The translations under genes and the position numbers were made by a program. Positions 28,878 through 38,070 of a DNA stretch of 64,000 nucleotides are shown piece by piece (within the stretch, counting starts at the first letter, position 1; each line of letters opens with the position of its first letter). The notes under the pieces were generated by a model. That model was not told the DNA's origin. It saw nothing but the letters and a program-made list of their open reading frames with translations, and made no database searches. This DNA comes from Candidatus Kapaibacterium sp. GTDB taxonomy: Bacteria; Bacteroidota; Ignavibacteria; Kapaibacteriales; UBA2268. The stretch is taken from contig CP058732.1 of NCBI GenBank assembly GCA_013414795.1, forward strand, positions 422,501 through 486,500. The letters are read 5' to 3'.

Positions 28878-30639
28878 GTTGTTAATTATCGACGATGAGG
28901 AGTTGTTCCTTAATAGCATTTCCGAACAATTAAGATTGAGAAATTTCGAAGTAATTACCAAAACATCGGGTAGGGATGTTGAGAAAATTCTTACCAAGGA
29001 CGACTCGATTGACGTTGTTCTTCTCGATTTGAAAATGCCCGATATGAGTGGCGAAGAAGTTTTAAAGCGAATTAAACAAGTGCGCCCTGAAGTTCAAGTT
29101 GTAATCCTAACTGGTTATGGGGATACAGAAAGTGCTGTGCAAATGGCACAAATGGACGCATTCAACTATTTGCAAAAGCCCGTTGAAATTGACAAATTGG
29201 TTGATGTTTTGAATCGAGCAAGGTCGAAAGCAAAATTTCTTATTGCCGAGAAAAGCGGCAAGAAGGGAAAGTCGATTAAAGAAATGCTGTTGCAAATACT
29301 AATTTCTGTGGGCGCAGGTTTGATTTTGTATGCTTTGCCTACTCCCGAAGGACTTCCACCCGAAGGGCACAGATTTCTTGCGTTTCTTGTAACTATTGTT
29401 TTATTATGGGTTACCGAGGCTATTCCGATAGGTGTAACTGCCCTATTGGTTGGTGGGGGACTAATGTTACTTAATATTCAAAAGCCCGATGCAGCGTGGA
29501 GTCCTTATGCTAGCCCCGCGGTAATGTTTGTAATGATGATTATTATGTTCGGGGTCATCATTAATGAAGTGGGTTTGACAAATCGAATTCTGTTTGGAAT
29601 TTTAAAGATGGGTGGTCGCAAATTAATCCCATTTTCGCTTTTCCTTTGTCTGGTCTCTTCAATTTTATCCTCAGTTTTCCACGACGCAACCATAACAATT
29701 ATTTTCTTGTTTTCTATGATACCAGTATTCAACAAATTAAACATTACACCACACACGAGTACGAGTTTTTCAAAATTCTTTACAATTTTAATACCATTAA
29801 GCGCAAGTGCTGGAGGTTTTGGTACAATTCTCGGTGGTGGAAGAAACCCAATAGCAGTAGATTTTCTGGAAAAACATTCTGGAATTCACATTGGCTTTTT
29901 TGAATACCTAATTTGTCAATTTCCAATGGTTATTTTTGTGTCTTTGGCAACTTGGGTTATTGTTTATTTACTCTTTCCACCAAAAATGAAAGAGTTGCCC
30001 GCAAATATTCAATCAAGCAAACTACCTCCAATGAGTAAGCGGGAAAAAGGTGTGGCAATTATCTTCTCTCTGGCCTTTATTTTCTGGTCAATTGGAGATT
30101 TAACACATTTGCACGTCAGCGTTGTAGCCGCATTTGCTATAATTATTATTTGCGGATTGGGTTACGTTAGTTTCAAAACCATTATCGAAAAATTTGCTTG
30201 GGATGCTTGGCTGGTTTTTGGGGCTGGGGTGTCTCTTGGTGTTGCAATGCTCGATTCTGGGGCGGGCAAATGGCTTGCTTCTCAGTTTGCACCTATTCTA
30301 ATTGGGCAAAGCAAATTGATACAATACTTCGGAATTGGTATTTTTGGTTCCTTTATTTCAAGTTTTATGTCTAATTCAGCAGCAACTGCATTGTGTCTAC
30401 CGATAATGTATCCACTTGCTGAGTCTCTTAATCTAAGTTTAAAGCATATTACCCTAGTCCTCCCCGCTTCTACTTCTTTCATTTGGCTGGTCATAGGTTG
30501 TCCCCCAACTATAATTGCGTATAGTACTGGTTATTTCTCCCAAGTTGATTTTGTGAAGGTAGCAATTCCTTGGGCTATTGTTTGTGTATTTGTCTATTCT
30601 TTAATAATTTCAATTTATTGGCCATTAATTGGTTTTTAA
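28870..30639 (+). CDS. Response-regulator receiver domain fused to SLC13/DASS anion symporter
   Basis: 589 aa from the ATG at 28870, preceded by AAAAAGGAG. Residues 1-120 are a REC domain: acidic pair in IIDDEE, phospho-acceptor Asp53 in LLDLKMP, Thr in ILTGYG, Lys in LQKPVE. After a basic linker (about 130-145) come about 11-12 membrane helices of the SLC13/DASS family, with the pseudo-symmetric substrate loops SASAGGFGTILGGGRNPIA and SNSAATALCLPI. Family members import dicarboxylates, sulfate or similar anions with sodium. The fusion implies transport gated by phosphorylation, presumably by the histidine kinase two genes downstream. Confidence 0.85.
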   Translation: MSKLLIIDDEELFLNSISEQLRLRNFEVITKTSGRDVEKILTKDDSIDVVLLDLKMPDMSGEEVLKRIKQVRPEVQVVILTGYGDTESAVQMAQMDAFNYLQKPVEIDKLVDVLNRARSKAKFLIAEKSGKKGKSIKEMLLQILISVGAGLILYALPTPEGLPPEGHRFLAFLVTIVLLWVTEAIPIGVTALLVGGGLMLLNIQKPDAAWSPYASPAVMFVMMIIMFGVIINEVGLTNRILFGILKMGGRKLIPFSLFLCLVSSILSSVFHDATITIIFLFSMIPVFNKLNITPHTSTSFSKFFTILIPLSASAGGFGTILGGGRNPIAVDFLEKHSGIHIGFFEYLICQFPMVIFVSLATWVIVYLLFPPKMKELPANIQSSKLPPMSKREKGVAIIFSLAFIFWSIGDLTHLHVSVVAAFAIIIICGLGYVSFKTIIEKFAWDAWLVFGAGVSLGVAMLDSGAGKWLASQFAPILIGQSKLIQYFGIGIFGSFISSFMSNSAATALCLPIMYPLAESLNLSLKHITLVLPASTSFIWLVIGCPPTIIAYSTGYFSQVDFVKVAIPWAIVCVFVYSLIISIYWPLIGF

Positions 30640-30640
30640 A

Positions 30641-31132
30641 ATGAGTGAAAAGAAAATCAAACTTTTGGTTGTCGACGACGAGGTTCAATTCCTGGACTCA
30701 ATCTCCAAAAGGCTGGAATTGCGAGGTTTCGAAGTCTTTAAGGCAACTAATGGAGATGAAGCTATCAATCTTGCTCGAAATCAGAAATTCGACCTTGCTC
30801 TTGTCGATTTGAAAATGCCTGGTTTGGACGGCAAGCAAGTCTTGGAAATCCTCAAATCCGAACATAAATACATCGAAGTTATAATACTTACTGGACACGG
30901 GTCTTTGGATTCGGCAGTAGAATGCACCAAATTGGGCGCTTTCGATTATTTGCCTAAGCCATACGAACTGGAAGATTTAATTTTAAAATTAAAAGAAGCC
31001 TACAAGGTTCGCTTAGAGAAGAAATTTCAACACGATAAGGAAAAAATGGACAAAATCTTCCAGATTGCAATTGGGAATAGCCCTTTGGCTATTCTAGATG
31101 AAATGCGGAAACTTGACGACGATGAAAAGTAA
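30641..31132 (+). CDS. Stand-alone response regulator (REC domain)
   Basis: 163 aa from the ATG one base after the stop of the fusion gene. REC domain residues: VVDDE, Asp56 in LVDLKMPG, ILTGHG, LPKPYE. A short helical tail (VRLEKKFQHDKEKMDKIFQI) follows with no DNA-binding domain. It resembles the REC part of the 2436-3668 regulator. It overlaps the kinase gene by 11 bp. It may act as phosphate sink or shuttle between the kinase and the transporter-linked REC. Confidence 0.88.
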   Translation: MSEKKIKLLVVDDEVQFLDSISKRLELRGFEVFKATNGDEAINLARNQKFDLALVDLKMPGLDGKQVLEILKSEHKYIEVIILTGHGSLDSAVECTKLGAFDYLPKPYELEDLILKLKEAYKVRLEKKFQHDKEKMDKIFQIAIGNSPLAILDEMRKLDDDEK

Positions 31133-32843
31133 TTCCTTGGATATTGAGAATAAAACAACCCCAAACACACTCGGTTTTGAAATCGATGAAAGCAAGTATG
31201 CAATTTTATTTCGACGGAACTTTATAAGATTGTTTTTAACCTATGTTCTTCCATTGTTCTTGCTGACATTATTCTTTCTCTTTGAGTACAACAGAATTAT
31301 TAAGGAAAGCCTACATTTACATTTAAAATCCATTGCGGAGACTGAAGCCCAAACCCTTGATTTATTCTTGCGGGAACGTGTCGTAAATCTTACAAATGTT
31401 TTCGAGGACCCAAATTTTGAATTCACTAATGACCAAGTTTCGCTTGAAAAATACCTTGAAAAACTCCGCAAGGAAAGCGAGGCTTTCGTTGACTTGGGAT
31501 TTTTCGACTCTTCGGGAATTCAAACAATGTACGCCGGTCCCTTTCCCAATCTTCTTAACATTGACTATTCGAACGAAAGTTGGTTCCGAAAACTTATTGA
31601 AAAACAGGAGAGATACGTTATTACAGATATTTACCTCGGGTTCCGCCATTTTCCCCACTTTACTATTGCATTAAAAAAGTATCACAATGGAAATACTTTT
31701 ATTTTGCGTTCTACTCTCGAGCCCACCAAAATCTATGAATTCCTTCTATCGTCGACTGTTTTTCGCGATGTCCTTCTGACTTTAATTAACCAAGAGGGAA
31801 AATACCAGCTTAGCAATCCGAGGCTTGGCAGTGTTTTGGAACAATCGCCCTTTCTACCCCCATTGAAACCCAAGGTTGGAGTACTAAAAACCGAAATCAA
31901 TGGCAAGAACTATCCATATGGTTACTGCTGGTTGGCGCAAACTCAATGGTGCGTTATTGTTCTTTCGGAAAACCCCGAGGCTTTTCTTTCGACAAGTTTT
32001 GAAAGATATTCTCTGCTACTTTCCGCTGCGTTTATGTTCTTCTTGGCTATTGTAATCTTTTTCCGAGCAAAGAAAATTGTGCAATACGAAAAGGAAAAAG
32101 AAATAGCTGAGATGGAAAAAAATATTGCCCGCTCCCAACTTGAACACGCTAGCAAATTGGCAACCATTGGGGAACTTGCCGCTGGCATTGCACACGAAAT
32201 CAACAACCCGCTTGCCATTATTGCAAGCGAGGCTGGGCTAATAAAGGATTTGTTAAATCCCGAGTTTAAACAAAATGTTACTCCCGAGGAAATTATTGCC
32301 CATCTAGACATCATTCAAAATAGTGCCTTTCGAGCACGCGATATCACAAGGAAACTTATGACTTTCGTTCGCAAAGATAATTTGAAACTCGACTACTACG
32401 ACGTCAATCAGATTATCGAGGAATTGCTCGAAGGTTTTATTGAACACGAACTCTACGTTTCGAATATCAAAGTTGAAAAAAATCTGCAACCCAATTTGCA
32501 AAAAGTTTATGTCGATGCTAATTCATTGAAACAAGTTATTATGAACCTGCTTTCAAATGCTCGCGACGCCATAACTCCCCCCGGAAAAATTACTATTTCG
32601 ACACGACAAGAAGGTAAAAATATTCTTATCTCTGTAAAAGACACTGGATGTGGTATCTCCAAAGAGCAAATGGAAAAAATCTTTATGCCGTTTTTCACAA
32701 CCAAACCGGTTGGAAAAGGAACAGGTTTGGGGCTTTCTGTAAGTTACAACATCGTTAAAAGTTTTGGCGGGACAATCGAAGTCGAAAGCCTTGTTGGCAA
32801 AGGTTCTACTTTTACAATCGTTCTACCTATTAAAAATCAATAA
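31122..32843 (+). CDS. Membrane sensor histidine kinase with Cache domain
   Basis: 573 aa from the ATG at 31122 that overlaps the REC gene. Membrane helices lie at about 34-54 and 296-314 and enclose an extracytoplasmic Cache-type sensor domain. HisKA has His358 in GELAAGIAHEINNPLAI. The ATPase core has NLLSNARDAI (N box), DTGCGI (G1), FFTTKP (F) and GKGTGLGLS (G2). The sensor domain is recognisably similar to that of the 1111-2439 chimera. It likely senses a small anion or carboxylate and phosphorylates the REC domains encoded upstream in the same operon. Confidence 0.93.
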   Translation: MKSNSLDIENKTTPNTLGFEIDESKYAILFRRNFIRLFLTYVLPLFLLTLFFLFEYNRIIKESLHLHLKSIAETEAQTLDLFLRERVVNLTNVFEDPNFEFTNDQVSLEKYLEKLRKESEAFVDLGFFDSSGIQTMYAGPFPNLLNIDYSNESWFRKLIEKQERYVITDIYLGFRHFPHFTIALKKYHNGNTFILRSTLEPTKIYEFLLSSTVFRDVLLTLINQEGKYQLSNPRLGSVLEQSPFLPPLKPKVGVLKTEINGKNYPYGYCWLAQTQWCVIVLSENPEAFLSTSFERYSLLLSAAFMFFLAIVIFFRAKKIVQYEKEKEIAEMEKNIARSQLEHASKLATIGELAAGIAHEINNPLAIIASEAGLIKDLLNPEFKQNVTPEEIIAHLDIIQNSAFRARDITRKLMTFVRKDNLKLDYYDVNQIIEELLEGFIEHELYVSNIKVEKNLQPNLQKVYVDANSLKQVIMNLLSNARDAITPPGKITISTRQEGKNILISVKDTGCGISKEQMEKIFMPFFTTKPVGKGTGLGLSVSYNIVKSFGGTIEVESLVGKGSTFTIVLPIKNQ

Positions 32844-33031
32844 CTACTTCATTCATTCAATTTTTGTGAATTTTTCCTCTTTTCCAAAGTTTCCGTTTCA
32901 AAGTAGTTTAAGATTACATTACAAGTCAAAGGGAAACTTAGATTTCCACCATACTCCAAAAAAATACAAAGTATGGAAAAGCGAAACTTGTTGAAAAATT
33001 GCCTTCCCCAAAGGAATAATTGTCTTTGAAG

Positions 33032-36000
33032 TTAGATTATAACATCGATTTCCACATCTGGATAGATTTTATCAATTTGGGCTTGAAAATTTATTGTCTG
33101 GGCAATTGCATTGGCAATGTGAATGTAGCCAACTGGGTCGTCCATCGTTCTTCCTTTGCGGTCTTTCAAATACTTTTCCAAAACCTTGTATCCGCCAATA
33201 TGATAATTCCACATTTCGGGTGTAATACCTTCGAAATACTTATCGGAGTTGATGTTCACCCGTTTACTGTTGGGAAAGTAGCGAACAAATTCAATGCGGT
33301 CGCTACCGCGCCCTTGGTATTTGACACAAACCTGGTTCGAAACTTTGCTGAGCAAGTGCAAATCGATAAGTTCTTGCCCCAATTCAGCCATTTGGACGAA
33401 GACATTGGAGTTTGAAGTGAATGGGATGCGCGGGAAATCGATGCGTAGTGCCTCGGCGTATTTTTGGCGATAGGTTGGGCTGTAAAGAACGGCGTAGATG
33501 TAAGCCAGAACTTGCTCGGGCGTAGGTGTAAAGCCATAGGCGTCGGCAAGTTTGGGCAAGAGCCATTCGGCAAAGTTGGGAGTTTTGGCTTGCTGGAACG
33601 CATCAGGCGCTGTGGCCGAGGGGTAGAGGTAGAGGGGAAAGAGGTATCCAATCTCGCTCGTCCTGTTTGATACCAGAGAGGACTCGATGATAAGGTCGCT
33701 CACCAAGCAGTGCTGCCAGCTTTCGCCAGATTTGACCTGTCGGGTCATCGTCAGCCCCACATTACTCCCTGCCAACATGTGGCGCATGACTTCGAAGCGA
33801 GGGCGCTCGACGACGGCTTCATGGTAGAAAATGTAGCGCACATCAAAAGGACGATACAGGATGGGGTGAATGAGCGCCTGGGGGTTGCTCTCAGCCTGGA
33901 TGCGTTTGCGCGCTGCGCTCAACGACCAGCCCGGTTTGTCTTTCAGGCCATATGCCTGCGCCAGCACCTCATCAGGCAAGCCCTGCGTATTCTGGAATTG
34001 CAGGATGCGGTTTTGTAGGTCGGCCTCCTCGAAGGCAATAGCAAAGCTGTCCCGCGCCGTAACGATGCCGACGCTGTTGACGGGAAAAATCTCTGGAATG
34101 GATGGCCTGGATTGGTAGGCATGCGAGTTCTGGGTGGCGCGGGGAATGAAAAAGTAATAGGGCGAGTTGGGCTGGATGGGCTGATAACCGGCGCTGGTCA
34201 GGTCGTGCGTTTCGAGCCAGCGGTATTTCGTTTCCCGCAGGCCGTAGAGGTCGGCGTGATAGACGCCGCGCGCCTGCTCCTGGCCATGCTTGACGAAGAT
34301 GCCAATCGCCACGCCCTGGCGGATATCAAAGACATTCTCATCGGGGCCGCCATCGGGAACGGTCTCGCGCTTGAGGCTGTTGCCGTGCAGGTCCAGAATA
34401 TAGATTTCATCGAAGGTTTTCAGCAGGCTCTGGCGCATGCCGCGGAAGGTGGGGTTATCCAGGTAGCTGTGGTTGGTGATCATGGCGACGATGCCACGAC
34501 CGGCCTTGTGGACCTTCCACTGGGCAAAGCGCAGGAACTTAACGTAGTCATCCTGCAGCCATTTGGGGTTCTTTTCGCCCAGCGACTTGCCGTCCACCGT
34601 GTAGTAACTCTGCGCGCCGTCCAGGTCGGTCTTGAGCAACGTTTCCGTCCACTCGTTCCGGTTGGCCGAAATGCCGGAATAAGGCGGATTGCCAAGGATG
34701 ACCAGTATGGGTTTGTCTTTCTTGACCTCAGCAGCCTTATGGCTCTCTTCACTGAGCGAAGCCAAGCCGGGAATGGCAATTTGCTGCAAATCTTCCATCT
34801 CCAAGGTATTGGTTAAGTAGAACTGGAAGCGTTCGCCGTTGTGCAAGGGCGTTCCCAACGCATCGAGCAGGAAACCGATTTTCATATGCCCGATGGCGTA
34901 GGGGGCCATAAGCAATTCGAAGGCGTAAAAATGTGGCAAAATGTGCCGACGAAGAAATGTCTCCTTTGCGCCCCCGCCGTACTTGTCGGTGAACTCCTGG
35001 AAAGCCAGGCGGATGGCTTCAGCGGGGAAGGTAAGCGTCCCAGCAGCTGGGTCGAGCAAAGTTACGTTTCCATCTGCTAATCCATCGCTTAGGTTGAAAC
35101 GTTGTTTCAATAAAAAGTTAACCGAGCGAACTATATAGTTTACTACGGGTTGTGGTGTGTAATAGACGCCACGCCGCTCGCGGGTTTCGGGGTCGTATTC
35201 TGCAAGAAAAGTCTCGTAAAAGTGCAAAATTGGGTCATCGCCTTTGCCCTGGCGGTAATATTGAGATAAGATTGCCTGTACGTCAGCTGAATTTAGCACA
35301 GCGGCGATGTCGTCGACAATGACTTCCATCTGCTCCGAGGGCTTGCCGAGCGAGATGAAGTGAAAGACATCGCGCAGGATGCCGATGGTCGAGGGGATGA
35401 GCGCATAGGCCATCTGGCGGTTGAAAGGGCCTTGGGCGCGGGTACGGGCGGCAAAGAGGCCATAGGTGATGGTCTGGGCATAGAGGTCGGCGAATTGTGC
35501 CTCTGTCAAGCCAGCCACAAGATACTTTTTGAAGGCATCGTAAAAGCCAAAGAGGTCGCCTTGCCCTTTTGCTACTTGCTCCATAAGTTCTGGCAAAATT
35601 ACCTCGTCGCGAAGGAAGCGTGTCCGCCTTGCCAACTCTACTGAAAGGTCCTCGGGTGTTTGTGTGGGCGGTTGTGCGAAGGAAAAAAACTCTTCCAAAA
35701 GGCGCAAAACTGAATCGACTTCTTCCGCTGGTGGCTTGGTTTTAAGTTTTCTTGGAATGAAAGTCCGGGCAAGCCGGGCTTGTTTTAAAAATACTCCTTG
35801 GCGATATAGACGAAACACGTAAAAATCGGTAAGAATGAGATTCGGGAATGTATTTAAATATCGTTTAAGTTGCTCCGAAGTTTCTATTTGCTCTAAATTG
35901 GTTCCCGGAGTTTTGGCTTCGATGTATCCAATGACTTGGTGCGAGCCATCCCAAATTCGAAAATCTGGATTGCCGGCTTCGGTCGGCTTGGGCAGAACAG

Positions 36001-36142
36001 TTACTTGAATGGGTCGTCCCTTTTCCTTTGCAATTTCCTCGAGTAGGGTTTTGAGAAAAGGATAATAGCTTTCTTCTCTGGCGTCGCCTTGTTGGGTTTG
36101 CTCCGCAATCGAGTCCAGATATGAATACAAAATGTTAATCAT
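33032..36142 (-). CDS. Single-chain restriction endonuclease-adenine methyltransferase (Type IIG / ISP-like C-terminus)
   Basis: 1036 aa from the ATG at 36142; a TTG nine bases upstream is possible. The N-terminus has a PD-(D/E)xK-like nuclease pattern (NPDFRIWDGSHQVIGYIEAK, residues about 60-80). A helical linker leads to an N6-adenine methyltransferase with SAM motif LLDPAAGTLTFPAEA and catalytic NPPY in ILGNPPYSG. The C-terminal part resembles the specificity domain of Type ISP enzymes (GIVTARDSFAIAFEE, YRPFDVRYIFYH). There is no helicase and no separate specificity or methylase gene. Base composition is patchy: the middle (roughly 33.6-35.0 and 35.3-35.5 kb) is clearly GC-richer than the ends, suggesting transfer and partial domain replacement. 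Confidence 0.85.
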   Translation of the reverse strand: MINILYSYLDSIAEQTQQGDAREESYYPFLKTLLEEIAKEKGRPIQVTVLPKPTEAGNPDFRIWDGSHQVIGYIEAKTPGTNLEQIETSEQLKRYLNTFPNLILTDFYVFRLYRQGVFLKQARLARTFIPRKLKTKPPAEEVDSVLRLLEEFFSFAQPPTQTPEDLSVELARRTRFLRDEVILPELMEQVAKGQGDLFGFYDAFKKYLVAGLTEAQFADLYAQTITYGLFAARTRAQGPFNRQMAYALIPSTIGILRDVFHFISLGKPSEQMEVIVDDIAAVLNSADVQAILSQYYRQGKGDDPILHFYETFLAEYDPETRERRGVYYTPQPVVNYIVRSVNFLLKQRFNLSDGLADGNVTLLDPAAGTLTFPAEAIRLAFQEFTDKYGGGAKETFLRRHILPHFYAFELLMAPYAIGHMKIGFLLDALGTPLHNGERFQFYLTNTLEMEDLQQIAIPGLASLSEESHKAAEVKKDKPILVILGNPPYSGISANRNEWTETLLKTDLDGAQSYYTVDGKSLGEKNPKWLQDDYVKFLRFAQWKVHKAGRGIVAMITNHSYLDNPTFRGMRQSLLKTFDEIYILDLHGNSLKRETVPDGGPDENVFDIRQGVAIGIFVKHGQEQARGVYHADLYGLRETKYRWLETHDLTSAGYQPIQPNSPYYFFIPRATQNSHAYQSRPSIPEIFPVNSVGIVTARDSFAIAFEEADLQNRILQFQNTQGLPDEVLAQAYGLKDKPGWSLSAARKRIQAESNPQALIHPILYRPFDVRYIFYHEAVVERPRFEVMRHMLAGSNVGLTMTRQVKSGESWQHCLVSDLIIESSLVSNRTSEIGYLFPLYLYPSATAPDAFQQAKTPNFAEWLLPKLADAYGFTPTPEQVLAYIYAVLYSPTYRQKYAEALRIDFPRIPFTSNSNVFVQMAELGQELIDLHLLSKVSNQVCVKYQGRGSDRIEFVRYFPNSKRVNINSDKYFEGITPEMWNYHIGGYKVLEKYLKDRKGRTMDDPVGYIHIANAIAQTINFQAQIDKIYPDVEIDVII

Positions 36143-36418
36143 CGCAGTCAAACCAAATTTGGTAAACTCGACTTCTTTTGGGAAAACGGAATTTGGACTT
36201 ATTGGGTTTTTTGTAATAACTTAAAGGCGCAGAAAAAATAAATTTAAGTGAATGTAAATGGCAAAGCAAACTCAACTTTTGGCTCATAAATTCAACGCAT
36301 AAAAAGGCAAAAATAAAACAAAAAAAGAAAATTATAAAAATTAAATGGCAATTTTCATTATGAAAATTGAACCAATTTTATGCACTATGCAAGCAAAAGT
36401 CGATTTAAACGGGAAATC

Positions 36419-36688
36419 TTATTTGTTCATAAATAAAACCGTGGTTGTGTTGTAAAATTTTCCAGCCGTAAAGCGAACGAAATACACACCGCTGGGCAAG
36501 CCCGTTGCATCAAACACAATCGAATGTTCGCCCGGGTTTAGCTCTCCATCCACCAGCGTTGCCACTTCCCTACCGAGAACGTCGAAGCATTCAAGAGCAA
36601 CAACCCTGCGTTCTGACAAAGTGAAACAAATCATAGTAGTTGTAATAATTGAATTTGTAAAGTTTTGATACAACGCACGTATCACCAA
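36419..36688 (-). pseudogene. Orphan Por-type sorting domain
   Basis: Encodes a complete canonical T9SS C-terminal domain (TTTMICFTLSERRVVALECF, VLGREVATLVDGELNPGEHS, LPSGVYFVRF) but with no passenger or signal peptide. Its frame begins inside the end of the HAF-repeat gene, which already has its own, different sorting domain. It is probably the tail of a deleted secreted protein. Translation is doubtful. Confidence 0.7.
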
Positions 36689-38070
36689 ATCTTACCACAT
36701 AAAATCGGTTCGACCTCCACCACGGTCCCTGCCCGAAACCGACAGAAATAGATGCCCGCTGACAGAACAGGAAGTTCCACATAGTGCACGCCATCTGCAT
36801 ACCAGCCCTCTGCCAAAACTATCTTGCGACCCGTAAGGTCAACCAACTCCAACACTACTGTAGAAGGCTCCGTAAGACGAAAACGCACAGTCCCATTTCC
36901 CACAACTGGCTGTGGGAAGATGGAGAGAAGGAAAGAGGAGATAGGCTCTTCGCCGGCGCTGCTGGCTTGCTCTGTGTCGAGAAGAAACGCCTCTGTTCGC
37001 CCAGTCCTTGCATTGTAGCCAAGACCAACAATAAAGCGTCCTTCGAGTGAAATGTCAGTTGCGCTTAATAACTCCGAGCCATCTTGAAGCAGGTTAATGA
37101 AGACCTCATTCAAGTCTTGCATCCCTGTGGCTGCTGTCCAGCGAAAGGCGCGTCCCTGCCCAGATTCGTTGCCTGCCCACCCGACCACCACACTGCCATC
37201 TGCAGAGACTCCAAGAGCCCTGCTCGATTCCCCGCCAATTGTTCCCAAATCCTGCATACCCGTGGCGGCTGTCCAACGAAAGGCATGGTCCTGTCCAGAG
37301 GCATGGTTTGCCCATCCGACCACCACACTGCCATCAGCGGATACACTATTAGCATAACTCCAACCCTCACCAGTCAATGTACCCAGGTCCTTCATACCCG
37401 TGGTGGCTGTCCAGCGAAAGGCACGCACCCACCCAAAGGCGTTCTCTGCCGTGCCAACCACTACACTGCCATCAGAGGAAACATCATTAGCCCAGCTATT
37501 TCCCCCGCCAATCAATGTTCCCAAGTTTTCCATTCCTGTGGTGGCTGTCCAGCGAAAGGCACGCACCCACCCAAAGGCGTTCTTTGCCTCGCCAACCACA
37601 ACACTGCCGTCTGCGGAAACGCCATAAGCCAAGCTTTCATCCCCACCGAGGGATCCCAAGTCTTCCATTCCTGTGGCGGATGTCCAACGAAAGGCGCGTC
37701 CCTGCCCAGATTCGTTGTTTGCCCATCCGACCACCACATTGCCATCTGCGGAAACTCCATAAGCACTGCTTAAATCCCCACCTAAGGCACCCAAGTCTTG
37801 CATTCCTGTGGCGGATGTCCAGCGAAAGGCGCGCCAATTCCCAGAGGCGTTCTTTGCAAATCCAACCACAACACTGCCCTCAGCGGAAACACCATGCGCC
37901 CAGCTCCCATCCCCGCCGAGTGTGCCCAGCCAGGTAAGTGATTGAGCCTTTAAAGAAACCGATAAGAGTATACCGCCGAGAAAGAAACACAAAGTAAACA
38001 GCCCCAACGAAAGCATTAATCTTTGCACAAACATTTGAGAAACGCAAGAGAAAACTCTTGGAGATATCAT
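36682..38070 (-). CDS. Secreted HAF-repeat protein with sorting domain
   Basis: 462 aa from the ATG that overlaps the upstream stop (ATGA at 38067-38070). The signal peptide (LMLSLGLFTLCFFLGGILL) is followed by about seven tandem repeats of 47-48 residues of the form LGxLGG..S.A.GVSADGSVVVG followed by A..RAFRWT..TGMQD. These are HAF repeats, thought to build an extracellular beta-propeller. The C-terminus is a Por-type sorting domain (IFPQPVVGNGTVRFRL, LTGRKIVLAEG, LSAGIYFCRF). It is probably one transcript with the propeller/Fn3 gene. The function of HAF proteins is not established. Confidence 0.87.
   Translation of the reverse strand: MISPRVFSCVSQMFVQRLMLSLGLFTLCFFLGGILLSVSLKAQSLTWLGTLGGDGSWAHGVSAEGSVVVGFAKNASGNWRAFRWTSATGMQDLGALGGDLSSAYGVSADGNVVVGWANNESGQGRAFRWTSATGMEDLGSLGGDESLAYGVSADGSVVVGEAKNAFGWVRAFRWTATTGMENLGTLIGGGNSWANDVSSDGSVVVGTAENAFGWVRAFRWTATTGMKDLGTLTGEGWSYANSVSADGSVVVGWANHASGQDHAFRWTAATGMQDLGTIGGESSRALGVSADGSVVVGWAGNESGQGRAFRWTAATGMQDLNEVFINLLQDGSELLSATDISLEGRFIVGLGYNARTGRTEAFLLDTEQASSAGEEPISSFLLSIFPQPVVGNGTVRFRLTEPSTVVLELVDLTGRKIVLAEGWYADGVHYVELPVLSAGIYFCRFRAGTVVEVEPILCGKIW
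37095..37930 (-). repeat. Tandem ~141-147 bp DNA repeats encoding HAF units
   Basis: Six to seven consecutive units share long blocks at DNA level, for example the CACTGCCATC and TGTCCAGCGAAAGGC segments recurring at each unit. The units differ mainly in the A-N-x-x-S-G loop. The DNA similarity implies recent tandem duplication or slippage. Confidence 0.85.

Noticed and set aside
33710-34816. Long plus-strand frames opposite the restriction-methyltransferase
   Set aside because: High G+C makes antisense frames long by chance; the minus-strand protein has clear domain motifs.
37095-37930. Tandem direct repeats considered as a CRISPR array
   Set aside because: Units are ~141-147 bp, adjacent, translated as HAF units, with no spacers of constant length and no cas genes nearby.
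37084-37937. Repetitive Cys/His/Pro-rich frames opposite the HAF repeats, resembling zinc-finger arrays
   Set aside because: Complement of the HAF-coding tandem repeats; no start signals and no independent support.
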